Shown here in pieces: positions 7,025 through 13,466 of a DNA stretch of 15,046 nt. The stretch is taken from positions 1 through 15,046 of the forward strand of contig JAZOAL010000021.1 in NCBI GenBank assembly GCA_045595425.1. Reading direction: 5' to 3'. The notes beneath the pieces were generated by a model that was given only the letters and a program-made list of their open reading frames with translations, did not search any database and was not told the origin of the DNA. The DNA is from SIG710 sp045595425 (lineage in GTDB: Bacteria; Bacillota; Clostridia; Oscillospirales; CAG-272). Position 1 is the stretch's first letter; each line of letters begins with the position of its first letter. Position numbers and translations under genes: made by a program.

Positions 7025-8077
7025 ATGAAAAAGAATATTGCAATCGTAGGTTACGGCGGACAGGGCGGCTGGCATGCAGGTCATGCGCTGAAGAGCGACG
7101 TTATCGCCCTCAGCGGTATTTATGACATCAAGCCCGAAAGACAGCAGGCGGCAAGAGACGCAGGCATCAAGGCTTACGATTCATTTGAAGAAATACTTGC
7201 GGACAAGAATGTTGATATAGTTGTCTGCGCAACTCCTAACGATGTTCATAAGGATATCGTTGTGAGATCCCTTGAGGCAGGCAAAAATGTTGTTTGCGAA
7301 AAGCCCGTTGCGCTTTCGCTTTCTGATTTTGATGAAATGTGCGATGCGGCAAGTAAGTCAGGAAAGCTCTTTACAGTTCATCAGAACAGACGCTGGGACG
7401 TTGACTTTCTCGCTATCAAGTCTATTATTGACAGCGGTGAGATTGGCGAGACCATCAATATCGAATCCCGTGTTCATGGCTCCAGAGGTATTCCCTCCGA
7501 CTGGAGGTGCCTGAAGCCCTATGGCGGTGGAATGGTTCTCGACTGGGGCGTTCACCTGATCGACCAGATGCTCCAGCTCATTCCCGAAAAGATTGTTAAA
7601 ATTTATTGTGAGCTTACGAATATCACAACAGATGAAGTTGATGATGGTATGCACCTGATGCTTACATTTGAATCCGGCAAGAGAGCCACTGTTGAGGTCG
7701 GTACATATAACTTTATCTATATGCCCCGTTTCTATATGCAGTGCAAGACAGGCTCAGCTCTGATCGAGGACTGGCAGAAGAAATGCAGGGTTGCTAAGAT
7801 GAAAGCTTGGAACGAAAAGGAGGTTGTTCCTGTTCAGACAGCGGCAGGTATCACAAAGACAATGGCACCGAGAGATGAGATCACTCTCGACACCTATGAG
7901 ATCGAGCGTCCCGTTTCCGATGTTCACAATTTCTACCGAAATGTTGTAAAGGCTATCGACGGCACCGAGGAACAGCTTATTAAGCTAAATGAGGTTCGCC
8001 GTGTGCTTCAGGTTATGGAGGCTTGCTTCAAGTCCGGCGAGACAGGCGAAGCGATCCTTTATAAGGACGGAATCTGA
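7025..8077 (+). CDS. Gfo/Idh/MocA family NAD(P)-dependent oxidoreductase
   Basis: This is a 350-residue dehydrogenase of sugars, inositols or sugar acids with an N-terminal Rossmann fold and a C-terminal alpha/beta substrate domain. The dinucleotide site is IAIVGYGGQGGWHAGHA (5-21), followed by the family EKP motif in NVVCEKPVALSLSDFDEM (88-105). The substrate-domain signature GGGMVLDWGVHLID (167-180) supplies the probable catalytic H177. The start was taken at ATG 7025 because GGAGG lies ten bases upstream. An in-frame TTG at 6947 lies inside the promoter. The gene is monocistronic, divergent from the eda-kdgK operon, and followed by a terminator. Context suggests it feeds a keto-sugar acid or uronate route. 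The exact substrate cannot be read from the sequence. Confidence 0.9.
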   Translation: MKKNIAIVGYGGQGGWHAGHALKSDVIALSGIYDIKPERQQAARDAGIKAYDSFEEILADKNVDIVVCATPNDVHKDIVVRSLEAGKNVVCEKPVALSLSDFDEMCDAASKSGKLFTVHQNRRWDVDFLAIKSIIDSGEIGETINIESRVHGSRGIPSDWRCLKPYGGGMVLDWGVHLIDQMLQLIPEKIVKIYCELTNITTDEVDDGMHLMLTFESGKRATVEVGTYNFIYMPRFYMQCKTGSALIEDWQKKCRVAKMKAWNEKEVVPVQTAAGITKTMAPRDEITLDTYEIERPVSDVHNFYRNVVKAIDGTEEQLIKLNEVRRVLQVMEACFKSGETGEAILYKDGI

Positions 8078-8090
8078 TATAGATATGAAA

Positions 8091-8136
8091 GTGGTTGGCT
8101 CACGCAAAAAGCGTTGCCGACCGCTTTTTGCTTTAT
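8091..8136 (+). terminator. Terminator after the Gfo/Idh/MocA gene
   Basis: GTGGTTGGC...ACGCaaaaaGCGT...GCCGACCGC forms a nested stem-loop directly followed by a TTTTT run, 13 bases after the stop codon. Confidence 0.75.
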
Positions 8137-8192
8137 AACAAAGCTTTAAGACCCTATGTTTGCGCTGAAGTTTAGTCGTGCCTCAAAGTGCA

Positions 8193-8223
8193 AACCTCTC
8201 CATTTCTTCGAAATGGAGAGGTT
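8193..8223. repeat. Perfect hairpin without T-run
   Basis: A perfect 14-bp stem (AACCTCTCCATTTC against GAAATGGAGAGGTT) with only a three-base TTC loop. Neither strand carries a T-run after it, so it is not an ordinary terminator. It may be a repeat element or an RNA-end stabiliser. Confidence 0.55.
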
Positions 8224-8246
8224 CAAATCGATAATATTTTCAATCG

Positions 8247-8286
8247 AAACAACAAAAAAGGGCATGAAGCCCCTTTTTTGTTGTTT
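8247..8286. terminator. Bidirectional terminator at the island boundary
   Basis: AAACAACAAAAAAGGG (8247-8262) pairs perfectly with CCCTTTTTTGTTGTTT (8271-8286) around an 8-base loop. The A- and T-rich flanks of the stem make it a terminator in both directions. It separates the metabolic genes from the accessory region. From here to 8515 (about 230 bases) I see no gene, only small palindromes such as AGCAAATTTGCT at 8457-8468. Confidence 0.75.
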
Positions 8287-8515
8287 GTCTATCGACTATA
8301 GAAAAGATATTTTGCGTTTTTTGTGATCGGATTTGAACTTTCGCACATCATAAAGGTTATCTATCTTACTGTGTTTAATAATCCTTTTTCGTGTTCGTTG
8401 TGGCATTCAGAAGTGCCGTGCCTATAGTTTAGAACAAGTTGAACTGGTTTGTTGCAAGCAAATTTGCTATAAGAACTAACCCTAATCGACCTATTTCGCG
8501 GTTACAATAAACGAA

Positions 8516-9781
8516 TTACCAGTACTTAATTTCCGCAAGGGATATGGCTACTTTTTTTCTCATTGTATCATCGTCTGAATCGTTTATTTTTTCCATAAAC
8601 AGTTTTTGTTTATCTAAACAAGAAATGTTTCCTTGAAAGACATCCTCGAAATCATCATATTTACTATCAAGCCTTTTGGCTAAAAACGACCAGTATATGC
8701 CAATTTTGTTGTTTTCATTTGGATTTATCTCTGATTCATGTTGAATAATTGCTCTTATTAGACATCTTTTTCGGTGTTGAACATCAGGAATTTCATAAAA
8801 GAGAGATGGGCTATCCTTATTGACATTATATTGATTACTGAGTTTTCTCGCGTCAGTTTCAATTTTCATAAGAAAATTCACATTTTGTAATACTAAATAA
8901 CAGGATGTATATAGTAATTCTTTAGTTTTTTCAAATGAATCACCTGCAATAATTGGCAAGTGAGAAAGAAGAGGTTCAACCAAATCTAACAGCGAAAACA
9001 TTGCATAATTATCGCAGATTATTTCCTCAATATTTTTATCTTGGGAATAGTAATCTTGTAAATAAGAATAATATGATTTCCAATAATCTGGATCAACTAT
9101 ACGTTCTTTTATATTCCCAAGAAGATGTATATTTTTTTCGTTTTCTAAGTTTTTAAGTTCGTCCTTGATAAACGCATCAGTCATTCCAGCATCAACCATA
9201 CGGATAATCGTTTCATCATTTACCAAGAAGGAACGCCGTTCATTGATTATCTTTTTATAACCCTCTTTCGAAAGCTTAGCCAAACGATAGTGAGAGATTT
9301 CATGAAGTATTATAAACAATTCTTGAAAAAGAACCATTATTATGCGCTGAGGGTTTAAAAAGTCTTTCTCTATCGCAGTTTCTTCGTCCACTTTCTTCAG
9401 TTCATCAACGTACAGCTTAGCTATATATGCCCGTAAATAATCTCCGATTGAATAGTAAACTTCGGCATAACACTTTTTAATAAATAATTCGAGGTTCCAC
9501 TTGGGTATATCTTTTCCAAGAATAAGGGCATTCATATTATTTAAATAACGGCCTATTGCTACATCGTAAATAAGATATGGATTATGGCTGTCGATTTTGA
9601 TTTGTTCGCATGTTTTTTTTAGTGAGTAACATAGAACTAACTCAGGATAATCATACGGCACATCCTTATTCTTTATGATAATCTCATAAGGAATACGATA
9701 TCTCGCTTCCATGTAAAAGTAAGATTTCGTGACAACACGGCTGTTATTAATATACTCATTAATTATTTGTTTTGAGTCCAT
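8516..9781 (-). CDS. Uncharacterised HEXXH metallopeptidase-like protein
   Basis: I do not recognise a named family for this 421-residue protein. It holds a zinc-protease signature, HEISH, at 160-164, in the hydrophobic context LFQELFIILHEISHYRLA. About 90 residues later EEIICDNYA (252-260) resembles the ExxAD..A third-ligand helix of M48-type gluzincins. H160, H164 and E252 or E253 are therefore candidate zinc ligands, with E161 as catalytic base. No signal peptide or clear membrane segment is visible, so it is probably cytosolic. The C-terminal 160 residues are charged and without a known motif. ATG 9781 is preferred, although GTG 9796 is in frame. The gap to the upstream coiled-coil gene is only about 15-30 bases, implying an operon. 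Function is inferred. Confidence 0.75.
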   Translation of the reverse strand: MDSKQIINEYINNSRVVTKSYFYMEARYRIPYEIIIKNKDVPYDYPELVLCYSLKKTCEQIKIDSHNPYLIYDVAIGRYLNNMNALILGKDIPKWNLELFIKKCYAEVYYSIGDYLRAYIAKLYVDELKKVDEETAIEKDFLNPQRIIMVLFQELFIILHEISHYRLAKLSKEGYKKIINERRSFLVNDETIIRMVDAGMTDAFIKDELKNLENEKNIHLLGNIKERIVDPDYWKSYYSYLQDYYSQDKNIEEIICDNYAMFSLLDLVEPLLSHLPIIAGDSFEKTKELLYTSCYLVLQNVNFLMKIETDARKLSNQYNVNKDSPSLFYEIPDVQHRKRCLIRAIIQHESEINPNENNKIGIYWSFLAKRLDSKYDDFEDVFQGNISCLDKQKLFMEKINDSDDDTMRKKVAISLAEIKYW

Positions 9782-9810
9782 AATAGTATGCCGCACCTTT
9801 CAAATAACGA

Positions 9811-10278
9811 TCAATGACAAGCCTGATCTTCGCCTTTTGGGGCCATTTCTGCCTTAATCTTTTCAGTCTCTACTTTAATTTTGTCGGCTTCAGCCCTAAT
9901 TTTTTCTGCCTCAGCTTTTTGCTTATCTGCTTCAGCTTTTGTTTTTTGAGCGTCTGCTCTGGCTTGTGCAACTTTTGCTTTTTCAATATCTGCGTCCATG
10001 ATTTTCGTTAGCTCCTCTATTGCATTGTGTTTTGTAATACCAGAAACTTCTACTCCATTATGCTTAATTGTAATATGTCTTTTTGCTTCGTATCGAGCTA
10101 CGATAAAGGCAAAGACAGAAGGAAGTATTGTTTTAGCCAATTCAACGAGAATCTGTATAGTTTCTTGTGATCCTTCAATTCCTTTACTTTCAATAATGAT
10201 CGCTCCGTTGTCTTGTAAGCAGGCAAATTCTTCTTTCATGTCATTGATATCTTTTTTTAAAACTTCAATAATAATCAT
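9811..10278 (-). CDS. Small EACC1-like protein with heptad coiled-coil tail
   Basis: This is a 155-residue protein in three parts. Residues 38-63 are a hydrophobic helix (QETIQILVELAKTILPSVF and following, ending ARYEAKR). Residues 66-93 are a short beta-type unit, RHITIKHNGVEVSG, followed by IEELTKIM. Residues 95-146 are a highly charged helix of near-perfect seven-residue repeats (KAEADKQ, KAEAEKI, RAEADKI, KVETEKI, KAEM). The first two parts resemble the EACC1-type constant component found beside trypsin-like proteases and other effectors in bacterial conflict systems, a family resemblance recalled rather than tested. It sits directly upstream of the metallopeptidase-like gene, with GAGG eight bases before ATG 10278. 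The alternative is an unrelated membrane-anchored coiled-coil protein. Confidence 0.75.
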   Translation of the reverse strand: MIIIEVLKKDINDMKEEFACLQDNGAIIIESKGIEGSQETIQILVELAKTILPSVFAFIVARYEAKRHITIKHNGVEVSGITKHNAIEELTKIMDADIEKAKVAQARADAQKTKAEADKQKAEAEKIRAEADKIKVETEKIKAEMAPKGEDQACH

Positions 10279-10409
10279 ATGTGTATCCTCACTATCAATC
10301 TCATCCTAATACTAATAATCTTATTAAATCACAAAACTTGGAAAAATCCAAAAGAAAGTCATGGTTAGATGAAGTCATGCCTACCAGCCGTGGTGATTTT
10401 CGATTAACA

Positions 10410-10640
10410 TTAAAGCTCTCTGGAAATTATTTCCATAGTCATTCTGAGGTGCATTTTCAGAGTTTGAAGTACTGCGGAATTTGCCTGCGCTTGCTCCATG
10501 ATTGCTGTCATTATGGTTTTGTGCAATATACTTTTCTCAATGGTCAGTGAGTTATGACAGTAGATTTTCCCGAAGCCGAGATGGATGATGCACCGCCCCC
10601 ACTTTTTCTGACCTTTTATCGTCCAGGTATATCTGCGGTA
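10410..10640 (-). pseudogene. 3' remnant of a large serine recombinase
   Basis: Reading leftward from 10640, 76 codons are open to a TAA at 10410 and translate to the end of a recombinase zinc-ribbon and its following helices. YRRYTWTIKGQKKWGRC, then IYCHNSLTIEKSILHKTIMTAIMEQ, matches the RRxTWxxxGkk.vWRC...YCxxSPTI.E..L..AI..AI pattern of Tn4451/TndX-type large serine recombinases. The catalytic resolvase domain and most of the recombinase domain are absent. The homology stops within two bases of the stop codon of the upstream protease gene, so this is a break point. It shows that a mobile element once crossed this locus. The remaining gap, 10279-10409, holds only the probable promoter of the EACC1-like gene. 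Confidence 0.75.
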
Positions 10641-10642
10641 GT

Positions 10643-11452
10643 TTAAAGAAGGGGTTTAAAATCTATTAGTTTTCTGGCATGAATTACTATACCGAGACCA
10701 TTAGGCATATGTACGGCGGTTTTTCCCAATGCGGTATCACTATGACTGATTTCTGTAATATCACCTGTGATAGGATGAAGATACACAGCTCTATTGATTC
10801 CGACAAGTTTTGCTCTTGTACCCAACATTAATTCTTTGGAATTCGTATAGTGCCCATCGTTATATAAAAATACAGGAGATCCACTTGAACCACCAAAAAT
10901 TGCTGCATCCACCACAAAATTTGATTCTCCATTGAAATCATAATGAAGAGAGGATGCTGTAATTCCTCGGCGAACAAGCGGCAAGTTGTTAACACTATCC
11001 CATAAACCATCGGGATAACCGATGATTGTAACATCTTCAATGTGTGAAAACTCGTTTATTTCTTCAGCGGATGGTATATCTTTTTCAGTTATATAAGTCA
11101 TATATAAATTGTATGACGCAGGTTTATACTCTTTATAAAACTGATGAATTGGCAATACACATAAATCCACATTATCATCCGGATGAAAAATCCACGCTTT
11201 CTCAAAGTTGTTGATATCGTATGTATGCGTTTTTCCTGCAAGATAGTTTTGCTTGTCATCGCAAAGTGAAAAAATCAGTTGACCAGAAAGAGCATTTTTT
11301 ACAACATGCTTGTTTGTAACTATTACTGGAATTGTTGAGCCAGGGGTATCAGTAAAATATTGAAAGAAAAAACCAGTTCCACAAGATACACCATTTGCTT
11401 TTGTACAGACAATGCGGATTGTAGAATGAATTAAAGCCTCAGATAAATTCAT
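10643..11452 (-). CDS. Trypsin-like serine protease (S1 family), cytosolic
   Basis: This is a 269-residue protease with a complete chymotrypsin-fold catalytic triad: His49 in VIVTNKHVV, Asp96 in DDNVDLCVLP and Ser190 in the motif FGGSSGSPV. Other landmarks are SCGTGFFF (23-30), VTIIGYPDGLWD (141-152) and the C-terminal strand KLVGINRAVYL (215-225). No signal peptide is visible, so it probably acts inside the cell. This is typical of proteases used as effectors in conflict systems and unlike HtrA or exported digestive enzymes. ATG 11452 is chosen because AAGGAG lies seven bases upstream. Longer in-frame starts cross the promoter at 11475-11503. The broken recombinase begins immediately after its stop. 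An IS3-family transposase is divergent upstream. Substrate unknown. Confidence 0.85.
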   Translation of the reverse strand: MNLSEALIHSTIRIVCTKANGVSCGTGFFFQYFTDTPGSTIPVIVTNKHVVKNALSGQLIFSLCDDKQNYLAGKTHTYDINNFEKAWIFHPDDNVDLCVLPIHQFYKEYKPASYNLYMTYITEKDIPSAEEINEFSHIEDVTIIGYPDGLWDSVNNLPLVRRGITASSLHYDFNGESNFVVDAAIFGGSSGSPVFLYNDGHYTNSKELMLGTRAKLVGINRAVYLHPITGDITEISHSDTALGKTAVHMPNGLGIVIHARKLIDFKPLL

Positions 11453-11474
11453 AACATTACTCCTTTTTTGTTTT

Positions 11475-11503
11475 ATTATACCATATTTCTTCATTTTTTG
11501 CAA
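11475..11503 (-). promoter_or_regulatory. Promoter of the trypsin-like protease gene
   Basis: On the minus strand TTGCAA (11503-11498), 17 bases, then TATAAT (11480-11475). The leader is short, about 18 bases. TTGCAA is its own complement, and on the plus strand the same hexamer lies 18 bases from TAAAAT (11522-11527), pointing towards the transposase. Confidence 0.65.
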
Positions 11504-11560
11504 TTTCTTTGGAAAATATCGTAAAATAGTACCGGTACATTCAATATAGGAGTTGAAAAT

Positions 11561-12703
11561 ATGAAGACTTACACACAAGAAGAAAAACAAGCAGTCATTG
11601 ACCGTTTCATGTCCGGTGAGACGTCAGCTAATATACTTGCTGACACCGGCATACCCAAGAGTACATTTTACGGTTGGTTGCGTTCTTACCATGAGGAGCA
11701 GGAAGCAGACAATCGCAAGACCGTAAACATTCGCAATTTTCATTTGCTTGAAAACGAGGTCGCGCGCTTGGAAAGTATTATCAAAATCCTAAAATCCGCA
11801 ACTTGCACACCGAAATCACCATTGAAGCAACGTTTATACGCTGCCGAACAGCTTTACGGGAAATATAATATACATGTGATCTGTGATGCGTTTGACATCC
11901 CCAGAGGAACCTTTTACAACCATATTCTCCGCAACAAAAGGGATAACACGTGGTATGCAAAACGTCGAGAAGAATTGCGAATTCGCATTCAGGAGGTTTT
12001 CGATGAAAGTAATCAGATCTTCGGTGCTGCAAAAATCACAGCCGTGTTGAAAAGCGAGGGTATCAAGACAAGCAACAAAATGGTCAGTACACTCATGCGT
12101 GACATGGGATTGGTAAGCATCCGTCAATCGGCAAAAAAACTATACGAGGATGAAGGACGCAAACATAAAAACTACCTCAACCAAGAATTTGACGTGGACA
12201 AGCCAAACGAGGTATGGGTTAGTGATGTTACATATTTCAAGTACAATGAAAACGCTTATTACATTTGCGTGATCATCGACCTGTTCTCTCGTATGGTCGT
12301 GGGGTATAGAATCGGAAAAACCAACAGCACGCAGCTCGTAAAGTCAACTCTGCAAATTGCCTATAATGCACGTCAACCGGATTCCTCCAATCTGATTTTT
12401 CACACTGATCGTGGCGGAAACTATTGTTCAAAAACGATGAACGATTATATTCGGTCGCTGAACATAACACACTCATTCTCACGTGCATACGTCCCGTATG
12501 ATAATTCTGTCATGGAGTCGTTCTTTTCTTCAATGAAACGTGAGGAACTATATAGGACGAAGTACCGTTCTGAAGCAGACTTTCGAAAAGCAGTAGATCA
12601 GTACATCATTTTCTACAACACAAAACGTCCGCACAAAAAATTGCAGTACAAGACTCCGGCACAGAAGGAAGAGGAATATGTCTTGGAATATGAGGATTTA
12701 TAA
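11561..12703 (+). CDS. IS3-family transposase, single reading frame
   Basis: This is a 380-residue DDE transposase of the IS3 family. Residues 1-45 form a helix-turn-helix (TYTQEEKQAVIDRF..., IPKSTFYGWL). A leucine-rich linker follows (LLENEVARLESIIKILK, 62-78), then a second helix-turn-helix near 88-124 and an HTH_21-type segment at 134-184. The integrase core supplies D222 (VSDVTYF), D283 (FHTDRGG) and E319 (NSVMESFFSSMKREE), exactly the DD(35)E spacing. Classical IS3 elements split orfA and orfB with a -1 frameshift. Here both parts are one continuous frame with no stop. The frame and catalytic residues are intact, so it could be active. I could not define terminal inverted repeats or a target duplication, so the element ends are unresolved. 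Confidence 0.93.
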   Translation: MKTYTQEEKQAVIDRFMSGETSANILADTGIPKSTFYGWLRSYHEEQEADNRKTVNIRNFHLLENEVARLESIIKILKSATCTPKSPLKQRLYAAEQLYGKYNIHVICDAFDIPRGTFYNHILRNKRDNTWYAKRREELRIRIQEVFDESNQIFGAAKITAVLKSEGIKTSNKMVSTLMRDMGLVSIRQSAKKLYEDEGRKHKNYLNQEFDVDKPNEVWVSDVTYFKYNENAYYICVIIDLFSRMVVGYRIGKTNSTQLVKSTLQIAYNARQPDSSNLIFHTDRGGNYCSKTMNDYIRSLNITHSFSRAYVPYDNSVMESFFSSMKREELYRTKYRSEADFRKAVDQYIIFYNTKRPHKKLQYKTPAQKEEEYVLEYEDL

Positions 12704-12781
12704 GACATGTGCAGTCAGAGTGTAGGGTTCGAAAATGATTGTTTTTCAATTTTAGAAGTGCAAAATTTAGTTTTTTCTATT

Positions 12782-12867
12782 TTGAGTCCGAATGACAAAA
12801 AGAAAATACGACCTCGAAAAGCCGCATAAATACTGGGTTTTATAACAAAAACACCATTGAGTCCGAA
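12782..12867. repeat. TTGAGTCCGAA direct repeat downstream of the transposase
   Basis: TTGAGTCCGAA occurs at 12782-12792 and again at 12857-12867, 75 bases apart, in the non-coding stretch between the transposase and the integrase fragment. The repeats may mark the right end of the insertion sequence or a duplicated end. Confidence 0.5.
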
Positions 12868-12893
12868 CTTATGGGTTCAGATTTCAATGGTGT
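12851..12893. repeat. Hairpin at the integrase break point
   Basis: ACACCATTGA (12851-12860) pairs perfectly with TCAATGGTGT (12884-12893), and the stem continues imperfectly with GTCCGAAC against GTTCAGAT. It lies directly where recognisable integrase coding sequence begins, so it may be an insertion-sequence end or a terminator left at the junction. Confidence 0.5.
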
Positions 12894-13318
12894 CTTCAAC
12901 TCTCTCCGCTATGATAGGCCACATCAGCGCGGAGACCACGCTCAACATCTACAGCCATATCACCGACACCATGCAACAGCAGGCAGCCGTGAGAATTGAC
13001 CGAGAAATCGGCGGTACAGACGCACAGATGCCCGAACCGGAACCGCCCAAGGCAAGTGAGCCCACCCCCACGAAAGCCACACCTGAGAAGGAATTTGAGC
13101 CCTACAAGGGCAAGATACGCAAGAGTGGCACGGGATGCGTCACCATGATAAACGACCACCTCTACGAGGGGCGGTTCACACCGAGAGTCAACGGTAAACG
13201 CATCACCAAGAAAGTCTACGCCAAGACACGAGAGGAATGCGAAGAAAAGCTCGCAGAGCTGATCAAAACCATGAAAGCGGAAATCGCCGAGATGAAAAAG
13301 GCGGCGAAGAACGCATAA
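12890..13318 (+). pseudogene. 3' remnant of a tyrosine integrase
   Basis: The frame reads TLSAMIGHISAETTLNIYSHITDTMQQQA, the C-terminal box of phage/Tn916-type tyrosine recombinases (GH-S-TTLxIYSH, with the histidine and the catalytic tyrosine). About 110 more residues follow. These begin with a proline/glutamate linker and continue with YKGKIRKSGTGC..., YEGRFTPRVNGKRITKKVYAKTREECEEKLAEL, which looks like an arm-type (AP2-like) DNA-binding unit placed at the C-terminus. The N-terminal and first catalytic regions (Arg, Lys) are missing. No ribosome binding site fits the truncated start, although the frame is open back to 12857. It is probably the right-hand remnant of the element that brought in the island. 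Confidence 0.8.
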
Positions 13319-13323
13319 CAAAA

Positions 13324-13350
13324 GAGGGCTGACCAAAGCGGTCAGCCCTC
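13324..13350. terminator. Hairpin after the integrase remnant
   Basis: GAGGGCTGACC (13324-13334) and GGTCAGCCCTC (13340-13350) form a perfect 11-bp GC-rich stem with a 5-base loop, six bases after the integrase stop. The plus strand lacks a T-run after it but the minus strand has TTTTGTT, so it may terminate mainly leftward transcription. Confidence 0.6.
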
Positions 13351-13389
13351 GAAAATTGCGTCGGAGGAAGCAAAGAAAAGCCAAATCGG

Positions 13390-13418
13390 TTGAAAAGTTC
13401 ATAGAAATATGATATAAT
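13390..13418 (+). promoter_or_regulatory. Promoter of the chromate-transporter-like operon
   Basis: TTGAAA (13390-13395), 17 bases, then TATAAT (13413-13418), leading to the GGAGG-preceded ATG at 13467. Confidence 0.75.
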
Positions 13419-13466
13419 AAACTCATCGATAAATAAGAATTTGACGAACATAACTCGGAGGTAAAA

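Larger units (their letters stand above)
8290..13351. other. Probable acquired accessory island (boundaries approximate)
   Basis: Between the terminator at 8247-8286 and the hairpin at 13324-13350 the base composition is visibly more AT-rich over most of its length. The content also changes from metabolic genes to a protease-like cluster, a broken large serine recombinase, an IS3-family transposase and the 3' part of a tyrosine integrase. This combination indicates an integrated element that has decayed. No attachment-site duplication could be assigned by eye, so the ends are estimates. Confidence 0.5.

Noticed and set aside
8329..8338. tRNA T-arm-like sequence GGATTTGAAC (GTTCAAATCC on the minus strand)
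   Set aside because: Flanking bases do not form a T-stem, and no anticodon or acceptor arms are found. At most a chance match or an attachment-site scar.
10281..10550. Plus-strand open frame of about 89 codons between the two protease-associated genes
   Set aside because: The minus strand of the same stretch reads as a recombinase C-terminus, which explains the openness.
11453..11590. N-terminal extension of the trypsin-like protease reaching 11590
   Set aside because: It would translate through the predicted promoter and lacks a ribosome binding site. ATG 11452 has AAGGAG at good spacing.
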